A stretch of DNA of 64,000 bases from Timema cristinae (GCA_039000515.1 JBCFYV010011172.1:70567941-70631940), one strand, 5' to 3'. Shown: positions 10,750 to 23,339, numbered from the stretch's first letter. Numbers and translations: made by a program. The notes: generated by a model not told the origin, from the sequence alone.

Positions 10750-11640
10750 CTTGATTGCACGTTACTGTAGTCTGTAGATTAGCGACCGAGTGAAGTAGAA
10801 CGAGATTAAGCTACTAACGCAGCCTAGGACTAGGATATGTGTGTATCAGGGGGGAAAAAACAACATACACATCAAAGATTTTTTTGAAAACATTTATACT
10901 ACACAGAAAAATGTTTTAATCATATTATGTGATTGGTAGGAATGAACACATTAAAAATACAAACTTTTTGCGGTCAACAATGATACTATTTACTGTATTA
11001 TCAGTGCTATCTTATAGATATAAATAAAATCTATTGAAAGTGACAACTGTAGATCACATGACTTAACGTTTGAATACCTGTCAGATAAAATTATTTCTAC
11101 GAAAAAAGGACTGAATACTCAGATACTGTGATAAAGTAAAACTATCCATTTAGAGTTAGACCAGTATAGTCTATGTGGAATATTCATAAAAAAAAAGCCT
11201 TAAATTATTATTGTGCCAAAGAAGTTTTATTTTACTGAATGAAATTCTAATGTAGGGTTAGTGAAGGGTTTCAGAAATCTCTTAAGAAACCTTACTATAC
11301 ACGCGCGTCTGCTTCTTTCCACGCGTAAATGTCAATAATTACATAACGTTTCGCGTCTATTTAATAAGGGAGCCTTAAAACCTACATCAAATATTATAAT
11401 GTTATTTCTCTTAAGAGTCAACGAGATAACAAAGTTGGCAGGATCTGAAGTCACTTTGAGACTGCATCAACCATGACCTTACGACGGTGTTAGAGATCTA
11501 CTATGCACTTCTTACAGCACCCTTAGCTAAATTGTTGTTACAAGTCACACTTATCAAATAATGAGTTTCATACACATGGGGATTTTTTTATGCCCTGTAT
11601 TTATAAAAATGTGTGAATTAGTTTCTTTAAATTGAAACCC
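10750..11640. other. No gene seen
   Basis: AT-rich sequence without a recognisable frame, RNA or element signature. Confidence 0.5.
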
Positions 11641-11649
11641 ATATTGTTG

Positions 11650-11880
11650 GGCACACGGACTGTGTGTCAGACCTATATGGTTTGTTTTGCTGGTGACTGG
11701 GAGGCCGGGGTTCGAAATCTGGTCGGTGGTATTGAGGATGAATTTTCCTAAATGCTTTCCTACGCTTTCTCTCAACGTAAATGTGGATTATTTACCCCAA
11801 ATACCACTTCCTCACTCCTACCTCACTAGCGTAGTTAGATGCGAACAGCCCAGATGGGCAGTAAGAGTAAGATGTGATGA
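11650..11880 (+). mobile_element. SINE group II, degenerate
   Basis: B-box-like GGTTCGAAATCTGG, then TTTTCCTAAATGCTTTCCTAC, CTCACTAGCGTAGTTAG and a decayed tail CAGATGGGCAGTAAGA. Confidence 0.65.
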
Positions 11881-11884
11881 AAAA

Positions 11885-12785
11885 ATAATCGACATTTCTG
11901 ATTTGTTGTTTAGAATTTTCAAAATCCAAAAACATTATTTTGAACAAGAACTTATATTTAAACTAAGGAATATTTGCAAAAAAAATATAATAGTTTTCTT
12001 GACTGAATATCCTATGGCTCTATCTTGTGAGCTATTCCATAGTAAAACCAAGCAGGGTAAGCTTGATACCTAGACGGAGGGTACATAGGACGCTGGCTTT
12101 ACTTAGATAAAACACGTTTACAAAGTGACGCCTGGTCATTCGTGTGAACACATAAAATAGCCGTAAGGAGCCCCAAAACATTGGCAGTAAATTTACTCAA
12201 AATTCTATATAAATTCTAATATCAGGACTGTAGCAACGATAAATAGATAATTTCAAACTAATTTTTTTTATGGTTTTTAGCGTACGCAAATATAAATACC
12301 CACGGAGAGTAGTATATTGGCTTGATTGAGTGTTTTGGCATGGCCTTATCGAGTTAGGGCTGGTATGTAATATATATGAGTAAAAAAGTCACAATATTAT
12401 GGTCAGGTAGGCTTGGACTCACTAACGATCACCGAATGGTCCGTCTATACTATTTATCAGATGTAAAAACATATCGTTAAATTAATGGCTATGTTTTGGC
12501 ATCAAAAATACAGAAAAAGTGGCACGCAATTAATTTGTATATGCATTTCTAATTATTATTAATTTACTCTATGAAGTCCGGTTATGATGTGTCCGGTTGA
12601 ATCTGTTCGCCAGGTAATCAATCACCATTTCACGGATGTTCAGTCAAATAAACCCTGTCAAAACATCCAGATTGTTTAACTTTCTGCGGAATAAAAGCTT
12701 ATTGAATTTGGACATTACATATTTTTGTTTAGGCACCAATTAAAATAATAAGTTTGAAATATTTGTTGTCTCATACATTACTATT
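11885..12785. other. No gene seen
   Basis: No supported gene or element was recognised. Confidence 0.5.
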
Positions 12786-12789
12786 TATT

Positions 12790-12990
12790 TGGGCTATGTG
12801 AATTTAACTATACTAAGGGGTAGTAATGAGGAAGGTAGAATTGGAAGAAAATGTACCCGCATTTGCGTGTGAAAAAGTGGTAGAGTTGGTAAAAACCAAA
12901 GGAAGGGATTCTATCTCCAACCTCCACCTGCAAACCAGATTAGACAGGCTTGACGTTTAGTCCGCGTGCCCACCGATTCGGTTGGACTCA
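12790..12990 (-). mobile_element. SINE group II
   Basis: Reverse-oriented body GTACCCGCATTTGCGTG and tRNA-like head (CAGATTAGACAGGC...TTAGTCCGCGTGCCCACCGA). Confidence 0.75.
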
Positions 12991-13140
12991 ACTATAGTTT
13001 AGTAGGTATCTTTAGTCACCTGCATTACAAAGTCATAGTCTTTTAATAAACATCTAAATGTAACTATTTCTGTCCAAAACAAATTTTTGGACAGAAAAGA
13101 CGAAACAAAATTCGCGCACCTCGCTCTGGTCTCCCAGATC

Positions 13141-13857
13141 TAGGGTTACCGGATGTCCGGGATTTGTAATTACGGCCGGAGTTGGGTCCAGGATTGAAAA
13201 AAGTACGGGATTTTTAATGAGTGGTTATAAAAGTTGAAGAATATATTATTAATTTATAGAGACAAGCAAAGAAACAACAACTTAGTAATGTTTTTAGTGA
13301 TTGAAGTGTATTTTCGGGTAATTTTTGTGATCTTGGTGGGTAATTTTACTAACACGCACTGGAAACTTTGTATAAGTTCAAAAATAAATTCAAGTTGGTA
13401 GAATTTGCGACGTATTTACCAAGTACATCAGCTCTAGGAGAAATAATTTTCTCAATATTATAAGCAACATTTGGTCACCAGAAAGGGGTCGATTGCATGT
13501 GACAATTGTAAAGGAACTTTTAACGTGAAAGTAAATTCCAACAAACAGTTTTTAAGGAAAATACTATATAATGAAAAATATATCCTACTGGAGTGAAACA
13601 GAAACAAGAAGCCCAGCCATCTATTTACATCATCTACACAAAAGACTTGCTGCAGAATTCATACAATATACTTTTCAATATCTTAATTATTTTGTTGATT
13701 GAATTTCTTGCTCTATGAACTTCTTTTATTTCTTCATACCTACTTTTGTTTGTCATGCAGGGTGTATAGCTTATGAGTCGTAGGTTTTTATTTAACAATG
13801 AAATTAGTTTTTCATGAAGTGTCCTGAATTATCTTGTATAAAATATGGTAACCCTAT
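13141..13857 (+). pseudogene. hAT element remnant with transposase C-terminus
   Basis: The segment is bounded by TAGGGTTACC at 13141 and its inverse GGTAACCCTA at about 13847-13856. Inside, 13395-13600 gives, across frame breaks, FATYLPSTSALGEIIFSI, ATFGHQKG and then VKELLTVKVNSNKQF. This follows the hATC dimerisation-domain pattern of hAT transposases (PSTS..ERIFS...). The rest of the transposase is gone, so it looks like an internally deleted derivative. No clear 8-bp target duplication was found. Confidence 0.55.
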
Positions 13858-14104
13858 AATAGTCTTACCAGCGAGTTCCGCAAGGCGAGACATCTTGTTT
13901 CGGAATCAACATTGTTAGCGAAGCTGCGCTCGTTAAATGATCACGGCCGCTTTGAAACCACATCAGCAGCGAAAATTGATTTATATTGGAAGCACGGCTG
14001 TGAAGATCCCTGTGATGCCTGTTCGGTGACACGGAATGTCCTCGCAGACCCGGCCATTTATCTCACCGAGATACTCCACATCGCGTTATTTCTCCCAGAA
14101 TTAG

Positions 14105-14281
14105 ACCATCTGCAGCACTCACACATTGCACAATACTAAGTAATAAGATTACAGATGTGCTTAATGTTCTTGAAACAATACAGTACGAGATCGCGTCATA
14201 TAAGTTGGGTGTTGATATCCCTTCAATAGCTGCACGTCTTAAACATATGCACTGTACACAGTACACTCTTTTTATTTACTA
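14105..14281 (+). CDS. Possible terminal exon, unrecognised
   Basis: After TTTCTCCCAG the plus strand stays open for about 50 codons (RPSAALTHCTILSNKITDVL, then NVLETIQYEIASYKLGV, then a stop). AAATAAAAG, a possible polyadenylation signal, follows within about ten bases of the stop. I do not recognise the protein. The residue composition is plausible for coding, but no upstream exon can be tied to it. An overlapping ORF at 13912-14139 in another frame is equally unidentified. Confidence 0.2.
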
Positions 14282-14289
14282 AATAAAAG

Positions 14290-15238
14290 TTTTTGACACA
14301 ATGTTTATTTTGTATTTATTTAAAAGAAAAACACTTGCCAAAGTAGGATTATACAATCAATATTAAATATGCAGTGTTTTACCGTGTCATTTTGTACTCG
14401 TACAACGTAGGCCTAAACGTCAGTGAAATGTATATTTTCATACAGATGGAAGTAAAAATTTATTAGCACGTGGACTTTTAAAAAAAAACATAACGCACTC
14501 GCAGAAATGTAACTCCCTTCTACTGTTATCGCAAACAAAAAACAAAACAAAAATAAATAAGTAGGAAGTTTTCAAGCGCAGAGCGGCGTTGGCCCAACAC
14601 TCCACTGAGTTTATGAGTGAAGGCAAAGTAACTCCTTCACAGTACTATTATACAAGCTGTCTTATCAAACATGTTGCTATCATCGTATTGTGACGTAACA
14701 GTCTCCCCACTCCTCCCAAACCGCACCAACCACTCAACGTAACAACCTCAACCATTACTTGGCAAAAATTATGGTAGAGTTCTAGAAACATACGTTTTTT
14801 AATCAGCGTGTCTTTCCTTCGGGTTGAACCCAATTTTACAATTAAAGTGTATAGTTTGAGAGTATCGAAAAACAAACAAAAGAGGCCAACCTTTATAAAG
14901 GTGGCTAGCGATGCTTGGTCAAGGTTACGAAAGTTATTGATTGAATGCTGGTTGGCGTTTTGTTTTTATTAAGTCAAGTATTTTTAACAGTCTCAGTGCC
15001 AACGAAAAGTAGTTATTTTCGTCATCAACACTAACATAACTAGATGAGGATGAACTTAAAGGCCATAATTATATTAGAATTCAAATGAAAATAACTAGCT
15101 TGCTGTTTTCTGTCGGGGATTGAAACCCTGCCCCATTAATTATGGAGCCAAACACTCTAGCGCACGCCTCATGATATGGTGAGTTAAATTAACGACCGTT
15201 TGTAATTTGTTCAACAAACTTGTTCTTGGAGGTCGATT
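14290..15238. other. No gene seen
   Basis: Nothing recognised in this stretch. Confidence 0.5.
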
Positions 15239-15250
15239 TGTGACACTATA

Positions 15251-15534
15251 TTATATTATTATTATTATTAGCACCGCGTCTTACTACCCGTTCGGGTTAT
15301 ACGCACTTACGCTAATGTGTGATGGTAGGGTGATTGTGAGATGAAATGAAGGACCTACAGTTTAACGTGGAATCCGAACCACGGTGGTGGCCTGGCATTC
15401 CCCACATTCACAAGATGTCTTGCCAGAGGTGAAGGAAGGGTTTGGCAATCAGATAAATCTTTGCCGGTACCGAGGATCGAACCCGGCCGCCAGCATAGAA
15501 GTCTGACACCTTACCCCTAGACCGCCAGGTCACC
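15251..15534 (-). mobile_element. SINE group I, full length with 12-bp target duplication
   Basis: The element runs from a (TTA)n tail and GCACCGCGTCTTACTACCCG to a tRNA-like head with B-box (RC of GAGGATCGAACCC) and A-box (RC of TACCCCTAGACC). TGTGACACTATA flanks both sides (15239-15250 and 15535-15546), a target-site duplication that fixes its ends. Confidence 0.93.
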
Positions 15535-15546
15535 TGTGACACTATA

Positions 15547-16482
15547 GTTGGGTAGTTTGGGAAAATGTTTTCTCAATGAATGAAAAAGCAAGGACCACTG
15601 AGATCAGAATAATATTTCACTAAAATTGTTTCAAAATGTTTAAAATGGATAAGCGCAGATTTAATATAATGATTTGAATATATTATAGCATATTTAGGTC
15701 TATCGCGTCTATGTTATGTGTTATAACTTGGAAAGTATGATAGAGTATATTGTATAGTGGATATTATAAAATGTTTTACCATACCAGCTTTCAAAATGTC
15801 TATTAACATTTATCTGATGAAAAGTTATTTAATAGCTAAATAGGATTAGTAATATATATATATTTTTTTTTACCCTTCTTTAACCATAGTAAACATTTAA
15901 CCCCCAGCATGAGTGAAGATAACTAACAAGTTGTTTATTTCGATACAGGAGTGTGAGTACTAATATCAGTTAAAGTACCGAATAAAATATACTAGTATCG
16001 AAAGGGAAATATCGATATTAGTAAATTATCGATACTTTATTCACATCTCTACTCGTACCCTGTACTCGAATGATCCGGGTTCCGACACGTAAACCCTCAA
16101 ATGCAGGGGCCCTCATTAACATCAGGTGATGTGTTCTTCTGGCTTATTTAACCGTGACAAGTGTGTCCTTAATTTTGAAAAGAAAAAGTTATATCTAGAC
16201 CTTCTAAAAGTAATGTATATAAAGCAATGATCTCAATAATTGTCAAAATGTCCCAAGATCCTAAGCGCTTATCAGGGACAGTGGGAACTTACCTAATATA
16301 ATTGTTGGGGGGAGTCCCGAGCTCCCGAGCCTAGTAGAGAAAAGAGACGTGTTCCCCGATTAGAGGAAAATAGTGGAATTCCCTCCCACGGCTGAAATTG
16401 TTAACAATTTTTCCGTTTCCCGCTCACTTCCGTTTACTCTACTAACAACTCACTGGGAAAAATAGACAAATTATCAGGAGTC
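15547..16482. other. No gene seen
   Basis: AT-rich sequence, followed near the gap by a more GC-rich stretch (16290-16480). Nothing recognised. Confidence 0.5.
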
Positions 16483-16582
16483 NNNNNNNNNNNNNNNNNN
16501 NNNNNNNNNNNNNNNNNNNNNNNNNNNNNNNNNNNNNNNNNNNNNNNNNNNNNNNNNNNNNNNNNNNNNNNNNNNNNNNNNN
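16483..16582. other. Assembly gap (100 N)
   Basis: A run of exactly 100 N. A SINE group I head resumes immediately after it. Confidence 1.
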
Positions 16583-16640
16583 TGAACCCCGGCCGCCAGC
16601 TCAGAAGTCTGACACCTTACCCCTAGACCATCAGGTCACC
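16583..16640 (-). mobile_element. SINE group I head beside the gap
   Basis: CCCCGGCCGCCAGCTCAGAA followed by ACCTTACCCCTAGACC and CAGGTCACC: the tRNA-like head in reverse. The rest lies in the N gap. Confidence 0.85.
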
Positions 16641-17210
16641 AACCAGAAGTTAATAAAGTGACTGTGTAAACTCGTCAGAAGAAGAGGGTAAATATCAGTA
16701 GGTAAACAAGATGCCTCGCAGGGAAAACTGCTCAAATAAAATAAATCAATTAAAGGGCATTTGTAAGAATTTTTTAAACATAATCCTCTGAAGAAAGTCA
16801 TGGCTATCAGCGACCTACACCATCTAACACGAGGGAGGGTATAAAGATATACACCAGAACTCATCCAATGAATGACAAGAACATCAACGATCCAACGTGG
16901 AAACATTTGTCTAATATTACAAGGAAGAATGACCTCGCAAGAACAAAATATAATGGAGATCATTCCGAGTGGATACAATTATTATATCGTCTCTTCATTC
17001 CAAGCCCTCGCCTCTAGTCTGTGGCGGTTGCTATTAGTAATCACATTATATCCAAATTTAATGACAACAAAATAATTTAAATTATGTAACATGTACTTAA
17101 AAAAACATTTAAAAGAGCAAATGTGAATTTTAAATAATAACACATTTCTGGTTATCTTCCGTAAAATATAGTCAATCAGTTTAAAACATTCATTCAAAAC
17201 GTTGTCTAGG

Positions 17211-17450
17211 CCCACTTCGGTGGCTGTACGGTCTGAGGCACTATTCTCACGGTAGACTAGACTACCGATGACAGGGAGATCAAAGTTCGAATCTCAATCG
17301 GGTGGTTTTTCCCTAAATGGTTTTCCATTCTCCCTCCACGCCAATACGGGTATACTCCCTCTAAAATATAACCTTCCTCATCCCTAAAACCACCAGCGTA
17401 ATTAGTACATACGCGCGGTATAACCCGAACGGGTAGTAAGACGCGGTGCA
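17211..17450 (+). mobile_element. SINE group II, near full length
   Basis: Head CCCACTTCGGTGGCTGTACGG with A-box-like GTCTGAGGC and B-box AGTTCGAATCTC. The body is TTTTTCCCTAAATGG and CCAATACGGGTA, and the 3' tail TATAACCCGAACGGGTAGTA ends AGACGCGGTGC. Confidence 0.88.
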
Positions 17451-17734
17451 AAAAAAAAGTAAACAAAATGTATGTTGTTCGTCAAAGAGATAGGGTAGGG
17501 TGTAACTAGCTGGCGTACTTTTGTAAGAGCGGCAATGAACTAGCGTAGGTAGGTGAAATGAAACATAATATAAAAACACTGTATGAAAAAGAATAAATTA
17601 AAATAATACAATATTGTTTTAAGGGACCATTTGAACTTCAAAATATAAAATACTTAAATATTTTTACTAAATATAAATGTAATTAAAAACGTATAGTTTT
17701 TTTAATTGCTCAGGCTATACGTATATTTGATAGT

Positions 17735-18185
17735 TATTCTAACGGGGTAGGGATGAAGAAGGAAGGATTGTAGGGTAGCCTGGCCGCATTTGCATGGAAG
17801 AAGAGTGGGAAACCATTTTAGGATAAACTACAGTAGACCCATGGCTTCTTTGGTGCTGACTGACAGCTCACAGCTGACTTCTGACAGTCAACATTTAGGT
17901 ATATACCTAAATGTTGACCGTCAGAAGTGACAGCTGCTAAACACATGTTTTTTACAGATCATGTGGTTCGGAATAGGGATACATAATTTGGTCTGGTAAC
18001 TTTTCAAAGCCGTCAGCTGTCAGCTGTGAACTGTCAGTCAGCACCAAATAAGTCATGGGGCTACTGTACTGTGTATTAAAAAAAAACCCAACCAGAATTC
18101 AAACTCCAATCTCTCCATCATCAGCATGCAAGTGTTACACGAGAGTGACGCCTCAGATCATGCGGCCACTGAAGCGGGTAAACTA
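17735..18185 (-). mobile_element. SINE group II interrupted by a MITE
   Basis: The 3' body (GGGTAGGGATGAAGAAGG, CCGCATTTGCATGG) lies left of the MITE at 17831-18066. The tRNA-like head (AACCAGAATTCAAACTCC ... GCGGCCACTGAAGCGGG) lies right of it. Removing the MITE restores the usual order. Confidence 0.75.
17831..18066. mobile_element. Tc1/mariner-type MITE, TA-flanked
   Basis: The termini CAGTAGACCCATGGCTT and inverted AAGTCATGGGGCTACTG start with CAG next to TA dinucleotides on both sides (17829-17830, 18067-18068). The TIRs extend about 40 bp through TTTGGTGCTGACTGACAG. A second perfect palindrome (AACATTTAGGTATATACCTA...) occupies 17882-17925. It has no coding capacity. Confidence 0.8.
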
Positions 18186-18861
18186 TTGTTATTTCTCATT
18201 TTGTTTCAACATGTTCCTATATTTACAGTTCCGGGAATACGTTAGACATTGTATCTATAATAAAGTCTCTATTGTCAAGTACGATTCCGTGGGTTGACTG
18301 GCAGGTAATCGATATAGATTTAGATATTTAAAATTTGTGAACAATTTTTATCCTCTCCCTTCTCTCCCAATCCAACACCTTGACCAGCTTTCCAGGCCCC
18401 AAACCACAACTGCGAAAAATTTAAAGAAAAATTTTCATCTTTAGGTGAAAGAGAAAACTAAACATACAAAAATATCTTCGGTCAGCGACCAATCCCTGGC
18501 TTTTGAAAAAAGTCAGATCAAAAACTGAAATATTCTCATCCAATAGTCGAAAAAACTTACCAAACTTACCTTGATGCATGGTCAAGTAAATAAATAAAAA
18601 TACTTAACTCAAAGTAGAAAGTTAAGTTTGGACATAATTGGTTTAGGAATCTCTTAAATATAGCTACACATATCCCAACAATATGGCTTTATTAATCTAT
18701 TTTCTTACTATTAGTTTAGCAAAATGTACTGTACATTGAATCAGATTTTCCAATGTGTTCATTTTAGCGTTCGCAAACTCAAAAATCACTGATAGAAAAT
18801 AAGCCTCAATTTCTATCAGAAATTTGTAGAGAAGTAAAAACCCTCATTTATCGTTGAAGGT

Positions 18862-20450
18862 TTGGAGAGATTATCACTAGAAGGAAATGACAACACGAGG
18901 AAACAGGCACTACAGTTACATTCTGCTGCCATCAAAGCTCAATTTGTCGTTGCTGTCGTTCTGATAGCCAAGTATTCTGGCTTATTGGAACCTGTGGTAA
19001 ATGCTCTGTGGTCTAAAAGCCTGGAACTGCTCCAATGTTCACAGCACATTAAACGGATCCGTGTGTATTCCATTCACGATAGGTTTTTACCTGGATGACA
19101 GTTCGAAAATCATATGTTTAGGTTTTGGGGTTGCCAACACTTGTAAAAGATCACAGTTTTGTTATAAATGTAAAGATCTTTAATTACCTGTTATATATTA
19201 CATTTAAAATAACGTAAACTTAAGTTTTCTCATACTATTTCATTTTTTTAAATAATTTCTTTTTATCCAACTCAAAACAATATTTTAAACATAATTAAAA
19301 GTACTTATTTTTCGTTTTGGAACGTTACTGATTTTGTGTAATATAGTGCACACATCAATAAATTTTATTACAGGCATCGTATTTACTTGGAAAAGAGAAA
19401 ATTGTTGTCATTTTTTTTACATACAATAAATGATTTTATGATTATTTTATCGTATTTTGAAATATTGAACTGAATAAAATATTTTCATCAATTGAGTGTC
19501 TCCATCATTGTAAAAAACTTGTTTACCGTTATGTTCAATCATATGGTTTAGATTCGTCAGCCGCCATTTTGAAGTTATGAAACCGCTGAGGCATCAACTT
19601 CAACCTCAGAAAAAAATGACGATATAGGCCTACCAGGGATACTGCGAAGGATAGCCTTTAAAATGAAGATGGTAATCAAAGTAAACGCCCGAAAATAGCT
19701 GAAAAAAAGCATGAAAATAGGTTATTCAGATCCTGCTTCCTTGGAAGACTTACCAATAAGTGGAGCCAAAACAGGCGGCATGTTTCAATTCTCGCCTAGG
19801 GCGGCAAAACACCTAAAACGGCCCTGCCTACAAGATTGTAAAGGACATTGGAGTGGAATTGACGGTGTTGAAATCTGTTGGAAGACAGCAACATCGCTCC
19901 AAATCTCAAGTGTCCAGCCCTTTAAAGTAATGGAAGAGATCCTTAGTAATTCCTTACTTGGAATATTAAGTGTTTTCGTTGAATCAACGTTTCTCAAAAG
20001 AACATTCACCTGCTTTTTCACTTTTGGTTTTAAACTCCCTTATCATATTGGAAATTACCATGCAAGACTTCAAGATGAAAACTAAGCAGTTCTTGAGTTT
20101 TTATAAATTGCTAGACTTCAACTATGGTATACCATGTGGGAAGAGAAGAAACTCAGCAAAGAGCAGTAAAAAGAGCTGAACATAGCAGACTTAGTACAAG
20201 AGGCGGAAATATTTTACTCTATCACAAAAAAAAAAAGGCTGTGCTCATCTCTCTTGCTCAGCCATGCACACAGACATGTCTATGGCCATACACCACTTGT
20301 ACCGTGGAAAGGTCATTCAATACCTTGCGGAGAGTAAAGACCTGGCTAATGTCGACGATGACATGGGAGTGTCTCAATGGACTATGCTTACTGAGTGTGC
20401 ACAGAAAAACTACATTGGAAAAAAGGAGTAATTTGAGAAGGAAGAGCTAA
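18862..20450 (+). pseudogene. hAT-family transposase, broken
   Basis: Two coding remnants lie on the plus strand. 18862-19065 gives LSLEGNDNTRKQALQLHSAA and then FVVAVVLIAKYSGLLEPVV, a segment shared by many ZMYM/P52rIPK-like hAT transposases of animals. 20230-20440 gives TTCTVERSFNTLRRVKTWL and LNGLCLLSVHR, the hATC dimerisation motif (ERSF..LRR.K.WLRSTM). Between them are frame breaks and about 600 bp of AT-rich sequence (19190-19560). No single frame spans the gene, so it is an inactive remnant. Confidence 0.85.
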
Positions 20451-20459
20451 AATGCTTTT

Positions 20460-21110
20460 CAGCAAATAAAAACTACTTTTTTATATTAAGATTTGTTGAT
20501 AAGATGTCCTTTGAAATTTTGCATCCGAGAAAACTAGTCTTAGTTTAGATATTTCTGTAATTTTGTATCCAAGACAGCTCGTTTTAGTTTTGATTTTTTT
20601 TTAATAATATGAAAAAAGGCATGTTTTATGTAATTTTGCAAAACTCGCTAAGCGCATGAAAGGTGCTGCGTTAGGGGTTGACCATAAACATGGCCCCCCT
20701 CCCCGTTCCAAGCCCCCAAAAAATCCTGCCTGCGCCCTTTCCTTCATGTATTCATACCTTCAAGCCTAGTGTTTCGTTGCCATCGTATTTCGCAGACGTT
20801 GATATTTACAGCTGTAAGATACATATGCATTGGTGCCTGTTTACTTTTGAAGATTTGAATTAGTATACATTTTTGAATAAATTCATAAAAATTAGTAAAA
20901 ATTTCCCTGTAACAGGATTTAAGTATAAAGTACAATATGTATTATGGTATATATGCATTTTTCATGCACACTTTATTAATATGTTAAGACGCCTTATGTA
21001 AAACCAAAGAGGCTAAATACAGATTAAAAGCTAAAACGCGTATTCAAATAAGTAACTTACGTACACTAGGACATTTGAAACTCGAAAGTTAATTGCCACA
21101 CTTACAAAAG
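20460..21110. other. No gene seen
   Basis: AT-rich sequence without a recognised signature. Confidence 0.5.
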
Positions 21111-21113
21111 TAT

Positions 21114-22020
21114 ACCACCTATCCTCATCTTGTGCTAGTTCTTTCAGGTCAACCTCATTACATCCTATCTCTTCTTTCAGGTCCTTTCTAATGTTATCCT
21201 ACAATCTGGGTCAAGGTCTTCCCAATGGTCTCTTCCCATTGGGTTTGCCAATCAATACCCTGAACACAGTTCTAGAGTCTCACATTCACACTGCATGTCC
21301 TCTTGATTATCCTCACAATGTATTGTGAGGAGTACAGGGTATGCAACTCATCATTATGTAACCTCCTCCACTCCCCAGTAGCCTCATCCCTTTTTAACCC
21401 AACTATATTCCTAAGCACCTTGTTTTCGAATACCCTAAATTTGTGAACCGTCAAATTATTGGATGTTTTGTATATTCCAAGTATTACATTCTTGGACAAA
21501 AGGCGAGACGTTAAAAACTTACTGACCTAGTAATAATATGCATTTCCCTACTTATTATTTTCCTGATTTCCAATTTAATAGCGTTATTGCTAGTTAAAAT
21601 TGTGCCTAAATATTTAAACTCATTAACCATGTCAAATGATATGGTGTTCGAAGTAATATCTAAATTATCGTCCTCACCTGTGTTCTCTGTGTGAACCTAT
21701 TTCCTTACTAGTCTCTAATAAAATGTTTGTTTCTCTTGCAACAGCTTCCTTACTATTATCCAACATAGATAAATCATTTGCGTATCCTAATAGCTGCACT
21801 GTACCTTTTAATGTCAATCCTTCCCTACTTTCTTACATTACCCTACTAATATCATACGCTAAGCTTATATTAGAAAGTAATGGAGAAAGTGCATCTCATT
21901 GTTTTAACTCATTATGTATTTCGAAAGTATCTGATAAGCGACATCTAACCTATACCCTACCACGCGTATCAGTCAAACCTACCTCAATTAGCTTCACAAT
22001 CTTTTTTTATCTCAAAATTA
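21114..22020 (-). pseudogene. LINE (non-LTR) reverse-transcriptase C-terminal remnant
   Basis: Read on the minus strand in fragments: RCRLSDTFEIHNELKQ and DALSPLLSNISLAYDI (the RT block normally reading GLRQGDALSPLLFN), a degraded YANDLSML (catalytic YADD pattern), then KFRVFENKVLRNIVGLKRDE, GEWRRLHNDELHTLYSS, and IGKPNGKRPLGRPW near 21230. This order is typical of a LINE ORF2 C-terminus common in insect genomes. Many stops and frameshifts are present. The 5' part is missing. Confidence 0.82.
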
Positions 22021-22029
22021 ACTAAAATA

Positions 22030-22840
22030 TCATATAATTGTTTATTTTAACTTAATCATAGGCCTATTTAAAATATATGTATGAATAATACACCTTCATG
22101 TTATGTTCTCACTTTTTCTTCTTCTAATATTTGCCGAAAAGTTAAAAATGTGATCCATCTTTTAATCTATTTGGTCTAAGTCCACATTGATGATGGCCAA
22201 TTATTTCTAATACATATGGAGTCAACCTGTAATGTCCCTGATTTGACCCTAAAGAATATTTGAAAGCATTGACAATATTCTCCTCTGAATTATATATATA
22301 TTATTTTTATTTGAATTTTATATTTTATTACTTGGCGCTTAAAACAAGTCTTCTTCTAAATTACTCATATATGATAGTTACCAGATTCTAACTAGGAAAT
22401 TACTAGTTATTTCCTGTTGTTAAGTTCACGCCCTGAAGTTAGGAGGCATCAGCTACTGTAACTAACTTCAGTGTGTGACATAAAGTTGAGTCAAAATTGC
22501 AATGTAAAAGTCTTTTAAAATTTAACTTCCTGCTCTGGAACAACCCAGAACAATGTAGATGTTCAATTTGAGGCAGTGTCCGGTTCTCGGCCATTCTATA
22601 TGCTTCTATACGTTTTCACGAACTAAACATTCTAGTAAGTTGCATTGGACTGAGGTATATCACGGGTGGTGTAATCTCAGAGCTTACTGTGTGATGCCAG
22701 TCATTGTCTAGGACGGACTTATGTTAGACACTCGTTTAGATTGTGTGCAACATGGTCATTTTTCTATCCAAGTATCAATAATTATCATTGAATAAACCAA
22801 TATCCAACTCTATCTGACGTTAGTTATTTCTATCATAAAA
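22030..22840. other. No gene seen
   Basis: Nothing recognised. Confidence 0.5.
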
Positions 22841-22844
22841 AGTG

Positions 22845-23220
22845 AGGCCCAATGTCGGAGTTATAATAACTATTTTAAACGTAACAAATGACGAAACAAC
22901 CGCGGGGCAATCAAACAAGTAAAAATCTCGTAATGTTATAAATGACTTCCAAACGTGGGGCATTTATAATAAAAAATATTACGTTAAGGTAGCAATTGAC
23001 GACCCAACGTGGACCAGCTATAGGAACATAACAATTGGCGACCAACAGTGGGGCGTAACAATTGGCGTCCAAACGAGGGGCCCATGTGGGGAATGCCAGG
23101 CCTCCACCGTGGTTCGGATTCCACGTTAAACTGTAGGTCCTCCATTTCATCTCACAATCACCCTACCATTACACATTAGCGTAAGTGCGTATAACCCGAA
23201 AGGGTAGTAAGACGCGGTGC

Positions 23221-23257
<37 letters not shown>

Positions 23258-23330
23258 CGAGGGGCCCGTTATGAGAGCGTGACAAATGGCGCCCAAACCC
23301 GGGGCCAGCTAATAGAGACGTAACAAACCT
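22845..23330 (+). repeat. Iterated LTR-leader/primer-site-like motif, interrupted by a SINE
   Basis: Several irregular copies of a motif like AACAATTGGCGTCCAAACGA GGGGC occur: CGAAACAACCGCGGGGC, GACTTCCAAACGTGGGGC, TTGACGACCCAACGTGG, TTGGCGACCAACAGTGGGGC, TTGGCGTCCAAACGAGGGGC and TGGCGCCCAAACCCGGGGCC. TGGCGCCCAACGTGGGG-like sequence is typical of LTR-retroelement primer-binding sites, but here it is iterated. A SINE (23084-23253) splits the block. No LTR was identified. Confidence 0.6.
23084..23253 (+). mobile_element. SINE group I, 5'-truncated with 14-bp target duplication
   Basis: The element starts ATGTGGGGAATGCCAGGC in mid-body and ends AGTAAGACGCGGTGC plus a (TAA)n tail. CAAACGAGGGGCCC flanks it on both sides (23070-23083, 23254-23267). 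A 5' truncation with a 14-bp duplication is the hallmark of LINE-driven retroposition. Confidence 0.93.
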
Positions 23331-23339
23331 CTTTAGAAT

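Noticed and set aside
19785..20021. Minus-strand ORF opposite the hAT remnant
   Set aside because: Antisense shadow of a degraded plus-strand transposase region.
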